Source: Cryptomeria japonica
Taxonomy: Eukaryota > Streptophyta > Pinopsida > Cupressales > Cupressaceae
Length of the DNA stretch: 64,000 nucleotides
Assembly (NCBI RefSeq): GCF_030272615.1
Contig: NC_081406.1
Coordinates: forward strand, 471,376,400-471,440,399
Reading direction: 5' to 3'
Part shown: one piece after another, positions 42,430 through 54,549 of the stretch
How the letters are laid out: each line of letters starts with the position of its first letter
How positions within the stretch are numbered: the first letter of the stretch is position 1
Notes under the pieces: model-generated
Databases searched by the model: none
What the model was told of the DNA's origin: nothing
Seen by the model: the letters and a program-made list of their open reading frames with translations, nothing else
Program-made: the position numbers and the translations under genes

Positions 42430-43300
42430 ACCTATAGCCCTATTGTTTGTGCATGGAATCTACTCAAACTGGATTGTCGTGAAGTGTTGCTTTAGGTATT
42501 CTACCATGTTGCGATAGGGAAGAAGCTTATCATCTTTCATTTGATACTCATCATTGATTTGTTTAATGACAATTTGGGAATCACCATAAACATGTAATTT
42601 TGATATCTTCCATTAGGTGGCCAAGTAGAGTCCAGTGATCAATGTTTTGTATTCTACAATGTTGTTGGTGCATGCAAAGGCTATCTTATATGATTTAGGG
42701 ATGCAATTTCCTTGTGGTGTGATCAACAATATGCCTGCTCCTGATCCATTATCCGTGCAAGAACCATCAAAATATAACTGCCATGTGGAAGATGTGGTGA
42801 CAGTCATTATGGACTCATCAGGGAATTCTGTGAGGATGGGGTGATCACCTTGAAGTGGAGCGTCTGCTAGTTGGTCTACTATTAATTTTCCTTTGATTTA
42901 CTTTCTATCTACATACTCGATGTCAAACTCACTCAGTAACATGACCCATTTAGTAGTTCTTCCTGTGAGAGCAGCCTTTGATAAGAGATACATGAAGGAG
43001 TCAATTTTAGCAATCAATTTTGTTTTGTTGTTAAGAATGTAATGCTAAAGTTTATGTGTGCTAGAGACAAGTGCCAAGTATGCTCTTTCAATAGGGGTAT
43101 AATTGAGCTCATACCCTACTAAAGTGTGGTTGATGTAGTAAATAGCATGCTCTTTTCCTTGATCATCTGTATGTGCCAGTAATGCCCCCAGTGCCACTGT
43201 GGTTACTGATATATACAAAAGGAGTGGCTATCTTGGAATAGGAGGCATAAGGATTGGAGGTGATGTTAGGTATTCCTTGAGTTTCTCAAAAGCCTTCTGA
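42430..43300 (-). pseudogene. Tat-1 RNase H region, two RNase H domains
   Basis: The first, degenerate domain reads LLLYISVTTVALGALLAH and then YTPIERAYLALV (about 43230-43060). After a connection region comes a second domain with LYFDGSCTDNGSGAGILL, NNIVEYKTLITGL and HVYGDSQIVIKQI (about 42790-42540), which holds an intact D-E-D. A doubled RNase H, the second of archaeal type, is a published hallmark of Tat-lineage elements. Three or four in-frame stops are present. Confidence 0.88.
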
Positions 43301-43339
43301 CACAGGCATTCCCATTTGAATTTAGTATCCTTGCGTAGT

Positions 43340-44322
43340 GAGTGTGCAAATGGGTGACACTTATCTGTGAGTTGTGAAATGAAGCGTCTGATAGATTGGA
43401 GCTTTCCTTGAAGGATGCATAGCTATTTGAGAGTCTTTGAGGGAGGCATTTCCATGATCACTTTCACCTTTGCAGGATCAACTTCTATGCCTTTGTGGGA
43501 AATAGTGAAACCAATAAGTTTCTCAGATGTAACACCAAAGACGCACTTCTTAGGATTTAGGCACAACTTATATTTTTCCAATCTCTCAAAGATCTGCCTT
43601 AGGATAGAAATATGTTCACTTCTTGTCTTGGACTTTCCTAGGAGATCGTCTACATAATATTCCATGATTTTGTGCAAGAGGTCATGAAAGATGGTTGTCA
43701 TTGCTCGCTAATATGTTGCTCTGACGTTCTTGAAACCAAAAGGCATGAATTGATAACAAAAGGTGTCCTGTGGCATTGTGAATGTTTTTTTATGTTGGTC
43801 CTCTTCTGCTATCGTGATCTGATTGTATCCAAAAAAACATCCATAAGTGATAAAATTTCATGTCCCGCTGTGAGATCTATGAACATATCTATGTTGGGAA
43901 GCGGAAATCATCCTTAGGGCATGCTTTATTCAAATCCTAGAAGTTTGTATAAATTTGGATGCCCCTAGTAGCTTTGCCAATAGGGACAATGTTGGACACC
44001 GACTCGGGGTAATCTATTGGTTTTATGAATCCGAAATCCAACATCTTTTGAAGTTCTGCCTTGACGAGGAGTGCAATATGTGGATGTAGCTTGCGTAATT
44101 TTTACTTTATGAGTTTAGTATCTGGACGGATAGCAAGATTATGGACTACTAAGTCTGGATCAAGGCCTAACATGTCAACATACGACCAGGCAAAGTTAAT
44201 CTTTGTTCTTGTGAGAAAATTGATGAAGTTTTGTTTTTCTTGATTTGACAGACTTAGCAATGAACACATTCTTAGGAGTATCATCAGTGCCCACATTGAT
44301 AGTATTTGTTTCCTCTATAAGT
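43340..44322 (-). pseudogene. Tat-1 reverse transcriptase
   Basis: Readable blocks are FIKPIDYPESVSNIVPIGK, DLNKACPKDDF, GYNQITIAEEDQHKKTF, FCYQFMPFGFKN, the active site YYVDDLLGKSKT (about 43650) and LNPKKCVFGVTSEKLIGF. The wording is that of Tat-lineage RT. A damaged stretch before GYNQI seems to have shifted the first catalytic Asp out of frame, and single stops split the rest. RT start and linker upstream are cut by solo LTR-2. Confidence 0.93.
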
Positions 44323-44324
44323 AG

Positions 44325-45553
44325 GGTTTACTATTGGATCCAACTGGTACTGAGAGGGGAGGGGTGAATCAGTACATTACCGATTTTTACTAATTGAAAC
44401 TTTAGCTTTAAATGTGAACTAATTAACCATTCACCAATGTACACAATTACTGCAGAAGATTAAGCATGCATGAAAAGATACACAAAGACACACAGATTTA
44501 TCTCGTGGAAACCCAATAGGGAGAAAACCAAGGTGTGAGTAAGAACTCACAAAATTTGTACTCTTCTGGAGTACGCCTGGTGAAGAGTCATCCTTGTTAG
44601 GAGATTACAAAGACACTAGTTAGGTGCCACCCGATTAAGGGATTTTGATGAAGGTCGGTTAGTGCCTTTACCTTGTTAAAGGTAACCTGGTTAAAGGACC
44701 TAGAACATCAGATAAGATGTTACCCAGTTAAGGGATTTATATAATGGGACCTGTTAAATTCCACCCAATTAAGGGATTTATATTGCAGTCATTTCAAAAC
44801 AACAGATAAAATGATCAGATACATGAAGCTACACATTAGCCTGATCAAATCACAATTAGTCATCAATCTTGGTCTACATCGATTGTGCTTGTCCTTTACA
44901 ACTTTTCCTTCTATCGGTTTGTTGATACTTGAATCCTGCACTGCCAGTCCTCTGTCACCCGAGTCACTATTTTGTGAAACCCCACTCTACCGGTCTTCTA
45001 TCACTCGGCTCTGTACACTCTGAAACTCCCCCTGTGTTCTTTTTCACATTTAACTTTAATCACCTTGACAACAACCTTCTCACCAATGAGATTTATGTAT
45101 TTATAGATACTTAAGTCTTTCGCCAACTTTTCCCTTCAAAACATACCTTTCAAAATTCCGTTGTCAATCCTTAAAATGCACTTTTGGAATCATGCAAGAA
45201 TCTCTATCAATTATGTCAATCATGTCGATATGTCCATTGGTTGACTGAGAGAAGACTTTAGATTTAGCTGAATGTAACTAAACGTTACCAGTTTGTCGGT
45301 TACCGACTTTTTCGGTGAATCGATCAATACCTTGACTAGTCGATTTCTTCCAGTGTATCGGTTTAGTCTTTGCTTAGTCGGTGGACATCTTCCTTACCGA
45401 TCTACTCACCGCTACCCGATCGCCTTGCTACTTGTTGATCTACTACTTGCTGGTCTACTACTTGTTGGTATACTTACTGTCTGTCAGTTTACTCACTGCC
45501 TGGTCTTACTATCTAAGGATTGGAAAGACTAAGGAGATGATGTTGCCAACAAT
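44325..45553 (-). mobile_element. Solo LTR-2, Copia type, inside Tat-1
   Basis: A block ending GTTGCCAACA at 45553 (TGTTGGCAAC on the minus strand) carries GAGAGGGGAGGGGTGAATCA (44352-44371) and GTGGAAACCCAATAGGGAG (44505-44523), the motif pair seen in the other Copia LTRs here. It separates Tat-1 G-patch and RT sequences. I find no clean 5-bp target duplication, and the left edge (44322-44332) is uncertain. Confidence 0.8.
44560..44795. repeat. Degenerate ACCCNNTTAAGGGAT repeats in solo LTR-2
   Basis: About ten variants (ACCCGATTAAGGGATT, ACCCAGTTAAGGGATT, CCTGGTTAAAGGACC, CCTTGTTAGGAGATT) lie in about 235 bp, the same motif as at 19410-19660 in solo LTR-1. Confidence 0.82.
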
Positions 45554-45950
45554 GACAACCATATTGTTTACCAATCATACAAAATTGCATCAACATGCCA
45601 ACATTGACCTGTCTTGTTGCGGGGGAACCATGGTAGGGAGGTCAAGTCCTTCATTCTCAGGTGCCTTATCCAAGTTTTCACTTGAGGATACTCACTTTAT
45701 TTTTATTTTTTCCTCATCCATATGTGCCTCGGGAAGGTTTTCACCTAAGGAATCATGATTTTTCTTTTTATTGTCTTTTTTTGTGGCTAAGGGCATTGTA
45801 CTGACTACCAAAGTATTTGTCTTCATGTAGTTGGATCCAATGAACTCTGTTGCAATCTTCCAAGTTGTGCATAGTCAGGAGAGTCATGAGAGCAATGTCA
45901 TCAGCATAGGTTTTCCTCGTTGGTCCTAGTCTATAAGCTCAGGGTGGACA
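45554..45950 (-). other. Tat-1 linker between G-patch motif and RT
   Basis: Minus-strand sequence reads in shifted frames with TMHNLEDCNRVHWIQLHE as the clearest stretch; no domain is recognised. Confidence 0.45.
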
Positions 45951-45952
45951 AG

Positions 45953-46303
45953 TTAAAGCTCATATGGGGTCGAAGGGGTTATGGGGGTGATGGTGTTAAT
46001 ATGGGTGTCAAAGAAGATATCATCTTGGTATTCAAAAGGCATTTCATTAAATTCCTCTTCGTCAGAGTCTTCAACATCCAAAGAAGGGTTTGAAAGGGCA
46101 CCAACGATAGTGATCTTAGGTACTAGAGTATAACCCAAGCCCCTATTATGCTTGTATGACTTGGGATTTATTGGTGCTTTGATTTCTTTCTCTTCTGGTT
46201 CCAGGCCATGTCCATTATAGCCCATCTTATCCACTATAGTTGATGCTTTTGGATACATTTTCTCAAGAATATTTGTCGGTTCTTCATCCTCTTCACGATT
46301 CAA
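45953..46303 (-). pseudogene. Tat-1 G-patch-like segment downstream of protease
   Basis: A 116-residue frame contains KMGYNGHGLEPEEKEIKAPI and then RGLGYTLVPK, the glycine-spaced pattern of a G-patch as found after the protease in Tat polyproteins. An acidic stretch DVEDSDEEEFNEM follows. G-patch segments in retroviral polyproteins bind nucleic acid or assist RT; the role in Tat elements is inferred. Confidence 0.7.
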
Positions 46304-46351
46304 CCAAGAGGAAACATCTATCTCTAGACTTTCTTCATCAAGTGGGCCCCA

Positions 46352-46985
46352 CTACTTGAAGGTAGTGTCTTTGCATTGCACAGTCGGTTTCTGGTCCTTT
46401 TTTATTTCATTGGGCTTGCCAAATGACTTGAGAGATAACGAGAGTTTTCCCACATATAGGAAATCCTCAAGTTTGTACTCTTCACAACCATCGTCTACGA
46501 TCTTGACCTTGGGTTCTGGTTGGGATGAAGTGGAGGCAACTTTGGATGCATCGAATGGAGTAGTGGTATGGATGCTTCTCCTATAGAAGTTTTCAATACT
46601 GAAAAGGTTGTGGATCACCCTTGATAGTGATCTCTCTGCCATTGAAGGGGAATTTAAGGCATTGGTGATAGGTGGAGGGAATAGCTTGAAGGGAATGAAC
46701 CCACGGCGACCGAGGAGGATGTTATAAGAGAGATCGAGATCCAAGACTTGGCAAGTGGTTTCAACTGTCGTAGGCCCAACTTGAAGAGTTAAAGTGATCA
46801 TGCCTTTGGAAACTCTTTTTGCATCATCATATTCTTTTATCGCAATCCAACTTGATGGGTCAACCAACTCCTCAAAAATCCTGGTTGCTTTATTAACTTG
46901 TATGTACAAAGATTGAGTCCAGATCCATCATCTATCAGGATCCATTTAACCTTATGTTCCTGGATAATAGCTTCGATGTGCAATG
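46352..46985 (-). pseudogene. Tat-1 aspartic protease
   Basis: The active-site part WILIDDGSGLNLCTYKL (about 46930) starts just upstream of a 185-residue frame that continues with VGPTTVETTCQVLDLDLSYN and ILLGRRGFIP, the hydrophobic-hydrophobic-Gly end of a retropepsin. The DDGSG form of the active site is usual for this lineage. A stretch rich in Ser and Pro follows. One frameshift near 46905 separates the two parts. Confidence 0.85.
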
Positions 46986-47175
46986 GTTTATTATGATCAT
47001 CATCAGGGGGAGCATCATTGGAGGTGAAAACAAGGTGGTGTTGGGCAGTGAGATTTTTGATAAAGGCTTCAAACTAGGCAACATTGATGTTGTTGGGGAC
47101 ACGTGATTCAAGGAGGGATTGTTCCAAAATCTCCTTGTGAATAGGGGAGGTCTTGAGGAGCTCTAGGATGGAAAT

Positions 47176-47640
47176 CTATGCAAGAGTCTTTCCGAGGTGA
47201 TCTAGAATATTATATCGGCAGGTGGATGAAGTGGTGGGAGGGTTGGGTGGGGGAGGAGCTCCTTGAGCAGTTACTCTTTCATGGCAAGTGGTTACATTAC
47301 AGTCATTTTGAGAATGGGAAGTGGAGGGGGCGGAGCCTTGAATGACTATTTTGGCAAGGTTGCGCCTGCTTGCCGATTGTGAAATAGGAGGACCACCCTG
47401 AATAGTGACCCTAGGTTTGATTTTGGAAGGGAAAGGATTAGCTCCCTGGATAGTGATGATGTTAACACAGTTGTCTATAGGCTCTATACGACCCACCAAG
47501 GATTCAAAGCCAAATATATTGTTAGTATAATCGTAGTTGACAAAGTTAGATAATGAGGCATTACCTTTGTCGTGCTTCGGGAAGGGTTCCTGGTACATCT
47601 TGAGTTTGTCATTATTATTACCAGGTTTTGTTGTTGCTAC
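47176..47640 (-). pseudogene. Tat-1 gag-protease spacer with VxIQG repeats
   Basis: A 140-residue frame carries four repeats of a (V/I)-x-(I/V/A)-Q-G motif: IITIQGANP, VTIQGGPP, IVIQGSAP and VTAQGAPP, each followed by Pro and polar residues. A fifth, VSIQGRPP, lies upstream in gag near 47905. The same motif occurs three times at the same polyprotein position in Tat-2. Function unknown. Confidence 0.75.
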
Positions 47641-49533
47641 CTTAATATCACCTTTATCAATGAGATCTTAGATATAGTTCTTCAATTTTATACACTTTCG
47701 CATATCATGCCCATTGATGTGGTGATAGTCACAATACTCATTTTCATTATACCACCTAGGTTTGGGTTGATTAGGATCAAATGGGCAGGTTATCAGGAAG
47801 ACAACTACACCAGCTTGGACAAGTTTTTGGAACACAACCTCGATGGGCTTAGCAAGAGTGGTATACTCCCTTGGAGTCTGACTATTATATTGAGGTGGTC
47901 GCCCCTGGATTGAGACATTGTTGGGGGGTCTTTGAGATTGACTTTGATTTCTTTGTTGATTGTTGAATTGATGGTTAGTGGTGGTGGGTTTAGGAGGAGC
48001 GACTACAGTTTGAACACACTTTGCATCAGTGACACCAACGTTGACTACGTTCTTATTTTTGGACTAGAATTTTCGTTTGTCATTGTTATAAGAGGAAGTG
48101 TTCTGATTTGATTTTTAATAATGCTTCAAAGTGCCTTTCTCTAGCAAGACACGTTCAAGGGCCAAGCCCTTATTGGTCAACTTTTGGAAAGATTTTATAC
48201 ACTAAGTTGTTAAAGGTTTTGATAGTTCGGGTACCATATTCTTTTGGAATAATTCAATTTGGTGTTCCTATAGCATATCCCACTGGAACTTTTTGATAAG
48301 ATGTCTCCACCTTTGCAAGAAGTTGGCAAAGGTTTCTTCAGGACTCTATTTTGTGTTACATAGGTCCATCATGGAAATGTCATTGATGATATTGTAAGCA
48401 TAGTGGGCCACAAAATTTTCTGCCAAGCTCGGGAAGGAAGTAATAGAACCTCAAGGTAGGGACAAGAACCACACAAGGGAGTCTAATGTAATAATTTTAG
48501 GAAAAATCCTATGAAGGTACAAATCACTATAGGAGACCTCTTGACATAAGATGTGAAACTCATGGACGTGGTCTCGAGGGTCACCCTTGCCTTCATACTT
48601 CGTGAACTTAGGCATTTCAAACCCTGGCGGGCAAGGCGCGATTAACATTGATGGATCATAAGGACAAGGAATAAATTACTCGAATGAATAAGATTTTCTT
48701 TTGTTAGTCCCTTCCTTCATGTTTTTGATGATGTTCTTCATGTCCTGAATTTCCTTGATTAAATCATGTTGTGGATCTTGGACATGATGGACTGTGTTTG
48801 CCTCGGGCATCTAGTGAGTCGTGGATGACACACCACCACCACTAATATATTAGTAAGACGAAGAAACGAGGTTTGAGATGTGATGACCAATGTGCAAGGA
48901 CTTTAGAGGTGATGATTAAATGTGACCTGCAGGTTGTTGTGGCACGAGAAAGAGAAGCATTGATGAAGTTAGCGGTATTTTTGAGAGGAATAGAAGATTG
49001 AGGAATAGAAACATTTGGATGGGTGTAGGAAGATGGGATAGAAGAATGTTGGAGAATATAAGTAAAAGGGCTAGATAACGACATATATGTTATAAAGGAG
49101 GCAAAACATTGGATGGAAATTATGGGGATGGATGTCGCGAGTGCAATGGATTGAGAATGAAGTATGGGGTCGATGATGAGATTAGGAGCGAATTATCCCT
49201 ATGGTTGTTGATCAAGAATGGATCTATCAAAATCAGGAGGAAGGAGAGCCCCATTTTAAATGAGGGTCCTCAAAAGACCACTAGGATTATGTCAAATGAA
49301 TTTTTCCATCATTTCTTGATTGTATGAATCCTCTAGGAACGTTTGCATTTCAAGGGGGAGGTCATCTTGATAGACCATGTTAGGGTCCACTTGTAATTGT
49401 GGATTTTGAATTTTCGGTTGCAAATTTGACCTTGTATGGGATCTTGTGTAGGATCTTGATATAGGACACTAATATCCGGCATGCCATATTGTTGTTCGGC
49501 CATCTTCTTTTTTTGAGATCGAGTTGCGACCAT
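47641..49533 (-). pseudogene. gag: Tat-1 gag
   Basis: The frame starts at the ATG near 49533 (MVATRSQKKKMAEQQYGM). After a badly shifted part it resumes at 48648 with PPGFEMPKFTKYEGKGDPRD, the standard opening of a gypsy capsid domain, then EETFANFLQRW. Near 47690-47760 is YCDYHHINGHDMRKCIKLKN, a Cys/His motif typical of Tat gag. Many TAG stops occur where CAG would be expected. Gag forms the particle and binds RNA. Confidence 0.85.
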
Positions 49534-51590
49534 ACAAGAATAACCTTAGAAAAGATTTTGGAAGAAGAAGCTTGATAAAATAACTTAGCAAAAAAATTGG
49601 ATTTTTTATTTGATTTGATGGGAAAATTGATTGGGTCCTTAGATTAGGACAAAGTTGATTAATATCACATCCTTGTCCTTGAATACGGATTTCAGGTGGA
49701 GGAGACTGATGATGAAAACCACAAACGAGGTAACAACCATTTTGGGTGAAATTTAGACCTTTCAAATGATGATCAAAAAGTCTTCTTCTACTAAGGATTG
49801 ACTAATGATCCTAAGAAAAATAAAGATGTAGAATTGGGGTCTTGATCGACCCAAAAGGATGAGGCAAACGTACTTGGGGGAGATTAATTCCCAAGCACAA
49901 AATCCAAATGATTAATTGATTAAATATGAGGTCTAAATAAAACTCCACAAGGTATAAAACCTTAGAGTGAGGTTGATTTGATTTGGATGATTGATTGAAG
50001 GATTGGATGATTGATTGAAGATTGATTTGATTAAGGTTTTATTGTTGGATTTATTGATGTGCTAAGTCCTTAGAAAAAAGTTAATGATGAAAGATCAAAG
50101 AAGGGTGATAATCATGACTAGAACAAAGTGGTGACTAGATTATTCTTGACAAGAGAACAACTCAATAAGTGATAGGTTCAGACAACAAATTGTATGAAGG
50201 GATGCAAGCACCTTGATTTTGATGATAGTTTTTATTAAAATACAAGCCTGATCCTTGGTGTAGGGTGTGGACTCTTAGTTCATCATTAGCATCAAACTCA
50301 TTGCTATAACAATGGGTATAATCATGATATCGATGCAAGAAGGTCCTATGTTTAAGAAAGAGTTTGTGATTGGTATACCAAATTTTTTGGCGTGTAACAA
50401 GTTGAGCTTGGTTGAGTTTCTTCTTCTTGACTTCATGATGGATAGACTTCTTGGGATGATTATACAACTTAGGCTTATGGAACATGAGGTGAAAATGAGG
50501 TGGACTAGATTTGGACTTTGTATATGGAAGTGTAGAAATTTTGAGTTTGAATGTTGATCAAATATGGGAAATGAAGAAGTTGTCTGTCAACCTACTCTTG
50601 CCAAGAAAAAATCAAGCATAGAAAACACATTCGCCAAGTGTACCTCTCAATAGTGAGTGTGCAAGTGATAGGGGGCCTAGATTATCCTAAACACATTTTA
50701 CGGGTATATAACAAATGAAGACACTTGAAGTCAACATAACTTAGGCTGGAAAGTGGAAACCACTTGATGGGCCCCTCGCATAAGCAATACCTCACTAAGG
50801 CGAACAAATAGAGATTCTGGTAGCACTAGCTCCACTCCACGACACTCACTTCTTAGGCATACCATATTCTCTTACTCCAAAGATCCAAAGATCTATTACA
50901 TGGGGAAATTATGTCTCATCATTAGTAGATACATGAGGAGTTACTTCGGGGTACAATTTGCATCCCCTGCACTATCAAATGTAGGATTTTGGCTACTAAA
51001 ATTGGCATCTATTGTAATTTTTGAGGGATCACCAATCCAATGATGGATTCTTGAAGAAAGCCACTTAAGGCTCTAACTAAGCTTATCAGTGCAGGGAGGG
51101 CCCCCACATACGTCAAATTCACTCAGCACTCCAACCGCCTAACCAACTTATTTATATAGCAGCTCGAAAAACCCGCTTGAGATCACGCCAAGAGAGTTGA
51201 TATCTCTGACATGTCCCAATTCGAGATACTCTTGTGGGGTGATGAAATCCCCAATCAAGAAATACCCCTCAACTACTAAAGTAAAAAAGAGGGTATTGTT
51301 GATCACTCGCTCTTACACCCAAGATCCACGAAGGCGAGCGGAGAGGATACTAGAGTGCAATGGTGGGTTTACCCAACACTAAATGTGCAAGTGCACAAGA
51401 CACATAAGACACTTGTTATTTTTAATCCCACATATATATGATTTTATAACTAAAAATGCCACAAAACAATCTACTTTAGTGGGAAAAAGATGTCTTGGAC
51501 AAACGTGTTGCAACAAAAATAGTTAGTAGTCTTAGGATAATGGCTTGGACAAATGAAATAGACCTACAAAACTCAAAATTAAATTAGTAA
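49534..51590. other. Tat-1 5' leader, part 1
   Basis: Long leader between gag start and the repeat-rich part. Short GATTGATTGAAG repeats occur at 49985-50035. No gene is recognised; long leaders are usual in Tat elements. Confidence 0.5.
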
Positions 51591-51599
51591 CACAAAATC

Positions 51600-52265
51600 C
51601 TTAAGGATACAGTGCAGGCGCTTATCCACAAGAGCAGGCGTTACAACGCCTCCGTAGACGTTGAAGCGTCTATGCAAAAGTTGATGCAACTGTGCCTAGC
51701 TACCGAATAGAAAAAAAAGTGAGAAACTTATATTTAAATCAAATTCAAATTTTGAGTCTAAATTTTACCTTTTACGCAGGCGTTGATGCTTAGCGTAGAC
51801 GCTGATGCATTGCGCAAGCGTCAAAGTGCAAAATTAAATGCCTGACAAAATTTGAAATTCGGGCGGGAGGTCTAGCTCACTGCAAGCGTTGAACCAAAGC
51901 GCAAATGTTGAGGTGTCTGTGCTGGCGTTGATTGGCATAATACCCAAAAAATTAATCTATGCTGCTTAAAATTTGTTGAAAAATAGAGATAAAAAAACTA
52001 CCCTAGCTTTATTTTTGTTCTTTTATTTTTTTCTAAATGTTTTTGCAATTTTTTTATGATTAGAAACAAATAAAGACTAAAATTAAAGTATCTAAAGACA
52101 CCGCAGAAACGTCAAACACCAGCGCATACGTTGAAGTAGCTGAAACCTGCAAAAAGGCGGGTCAAATTTTCAAATTCAAAATGGAAATGTTGATTGCTAG
52201 CGGAGATGTCGAAACAACCAAACAAAAATGTTGAAGGGCAGGTGGAAACGTTGAAGCGTCAACCT
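51600..52265. repeat. Tat-1 leader repeats around GCGTAGACGTTGAAGC
   Basis: A dozen or more imperfect copies of a GCG-T-A/C-GACGTTGAAGCG-like word are scattered over 650 bp (for example CGTAGACGTTGAAGCGTC near 51653, GCGTAGACGCTGATGC near 51796, GCATACGTTGAAG near 52122, GGAAACGTTGAAGCGTC near 52246). They lie just inside the primer site, as the 21-bp array does in Gypsy-A. Confidence 0.75.
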
Positions 52266-52317
52266 ACGTGCTAAAATCACAAAAAACTAACAAAGTAATT
52301 AGTTTCTAGGGACATGG

Positions 52318-52335
52318 GTCCCACCGGGCATGCCA
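52318..52335 (-). promoter_or_regulatory. Tat-1 primer-binding site, tRNA not identified
   Basis: The minus strand reads TGGCATGCCCGGTGGGAC, three bases from the LTR at 52339. The position and the leading TGG identify it as primer site; I cannot match it to a plant tRNA with confidence. Confidence 0.6.
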
Positions 52336-52338
52336 AAA

Positions 52339-52891
52339 TGAACCAAGCCAAAAACTTTGCAAGGTTAGGAAGTCAGTTCAAATCCAAATAAACATAAAAT
52401 ATTCAAATAAAAGACATGAAAACAACCTTTTATACCTTTGCAAAGGATCTCTCTTGTTCCTCCGATTGGACCTTTGGTGAAGCCAAGGATGCACCCCCTC
52501 CTAGCTTGTTTGGATTGGTCCTAGATGGATATGTGGGTTGCTCCCCAAATTGCACAATAAATGGTAATGGAGATGGATGGAGGATGTGAATGTCATGGAT
52601 GCTAAGTGATAATTTGCCTAGAGTGGAGGTGCTTGGAGTATGATTTCTAAAGCTAAAAGGCCAGCATGAGATTGCACAAATTGGATATGGAAAAAAAAGG
52701 GGAGGAGACCCCAATTTATAGACTTGAGAGAGGAGAAGTGGACGGTTGAGATTGAATGGAAATGGAGGGTTAAGATTGAATGAGATGGAGCACATGGATT
52801 GAGGAGACGATGACATGACTAGGTGTGGAGACGAAGAGATTTGTCATAAAGGATTTTCTTGTCTCCACACTCCACAATGCATATAGGGAAG
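52339..52891 (-). repeat. Tat-1 5' LTR, inner part
   Basis: It aligns with 35940-36513 of the left LTR, with a deletion of about 20 bp near 52585. Tat-2 interrupts it after GGAAG (52887-52891). Confidence 0.92.
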
Positions 52892-54533
52892 TGTGTGGGG
52901 GAAAAAGGGATACTAAGCAAACATGCCCTAATCTCACTTTCAATCACACATTTGTGGAATACGAAAGAGCCTAGAGGTATCACACAATTGGCTACTTCTT
53001 TTTGTGGAAGAGAGAGCCATGGGCTACCTATTAGGATTTCTATTCCTTTGTTGCAAATGATAGATAGATGATGCAAGTTCAATTCCTAACCCCAAAGTGC
53101 AAGTATGAACTAATAACAAGATTGCAGAATTGAACTTAAACAATGGAAAGCTGTAAACACAAGGACAAGACAAGAATGTAAATGCGTACCTGGTGTTAAA
53201 ATCTAAGTGAAAATGTTTGGGATGGGGGCGCGGGCGCCACTGTCCTGATTCTGCCCTTGAAACTGCTCCTGAAACTGCTGTTTTGCAACCTGAAAAGCTA
53301 TCAAAAATGCTGAAACTTGTTGTCTGACAGAAGGACCAGGGCACCCAGCGCCCCTGTCCTGGCAGGACCAGGGCGCCCCACGCCCCTGTCCTGGTCTTTT
53401 GCTCTGCAATTTGGTGTGTTGTCCCGTTTCAGTCTGCTTCTATCAGATCTGCAACTTGCGGCATCGTCCGAATCCGAAACCTGCACTTATATCTAAAAAG
53501 GTATGGTGGGTGGCTATATAGGGTTTTGCCTTAGTCAAACCCCCGCTTTGGTGATTTCCACCTCCACGAATAGCCAAGTTGTATTGTAAAAGTAATGTGT
53601 GTGCAGACCTTGTGTGTATGCAAGATCCTAAAATGCAAGTAAGCAAACTAGAGCAACCTAGAAAGTAAACCCTAATTGCTTGCAAATGATAATGTAAATG
53701 CTCCAAATCAAGATGCAAAGTGATCTAAAGCATGAATACAAATGATATGATGAAGCTTATGCAAAGACATGAAAACAACATGAAATCATACCCAACCCCA
53801 AGGGAGGGGTACAAGCCAATCTTCAGTCGGTGATCCCTTATTGTTCTTCAATGCCTTCAAAGCCCTAAATGGATGAATGAAATTGAAGGATGCTTGATGG
53901 ATGGATGTTGAATGTTGTTGAAGTCTTCAAAGATCTGCTCTTTCGCTGCATAGAAGGCCCTTGAAACCAAAAATCTGGATCCTTTCAAATGAAGAAAGAG
54001 AGCTCTTATATATGAAACCCTAGGTCATAATTTCAACTTTTGGCCGACCTAGAGATTGAATCTCCCGCCAATTTCTTGGGGTTAAGCTTTATTTTATGAT
54101 TGGATCGTGCTCCTAAAATTTCGGGAAAAATGTCTGGGACCATGTGCACGTCGGGCGCCATGGTCCCGACAACTTTTCACCAAATTTTCAGGGCCGTCGG
54201 ATATGATGATTTTAGAGAGAATCCCGAAGTTATAGCTAATTTTGAGATGTTTTGACCCCTGAAATCAAGCCCCCAAGTTCAAAATAGGACCTAATTAGGG
54301 TTTTTGATTAAATGATGTATTGGAAGAATAAAATGAAAGGGGCATACTTTAATGAAAAGGGCCCAACTTTATGATATGGGAGATGATAAAATAGACCCCT
54401 AGACCTAATTAATTTAATTAACTAAGTGCTAAAGGAGAAATGCAATGCAAAATGCAAAATGCACCAAGGCGGGTGCTAAACTAGGTGTGAAATTGTACAA
54501 CCCTAGCAAGTGTGTACAATTTACGATGCTACA
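52892..54533 (-). repeat. Tat-2 3' LTR
   Basis: It is 1642 bp and starts TGTGTGGGGG, ending GATGCTACA. A GC-rich part at 53200-53400 contains a two-copy duplication around GACCAGGGCGCCC and CGCCCCTGTCCTGG. Compared with the other LTR it has one extra 12-bp unit (CTGAAACTGCTC) near 53262. Most differences between the two LTRs are transitions. Confidence 0.93.
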
Positions 54534-54549
54534 TTTAGCCCCCACTTTA
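54534..54549 (-). promoter_or_regulatory. Tat-2 polypurine tract
   Basis: The minus strand reads TAAAGTGGGGGCTAAA up to the 3' LTR. Confidence 0.82.

Noticed and set aside
42800-44300. Plus-strand frames of 60-81 residues across the Tat-1 pol region
   Set aside because: The minus strand reads as RT and RNase H in one continuous frame; the plus-strand frames carry no motif.
44325-45553. Intact Copia element in Tat-1
   Set aside because: Only LTR motifs are present; no primer site, internal region or second LTR.
52318-52335. tRNA-Lys assignment for the Tat-1 primer site
   Set aside because: About six mismatches in 18 against the recalled tRNA-Lys end; too many to name it.
53024-53718. Minus-strand frames in the Tat-2 LTR, repeated at 59993-60675
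   Set aside because: They appear twice only because the LTR is repeated; the two copies differ by frameshifts and stops, as expected of non-coding DNA.
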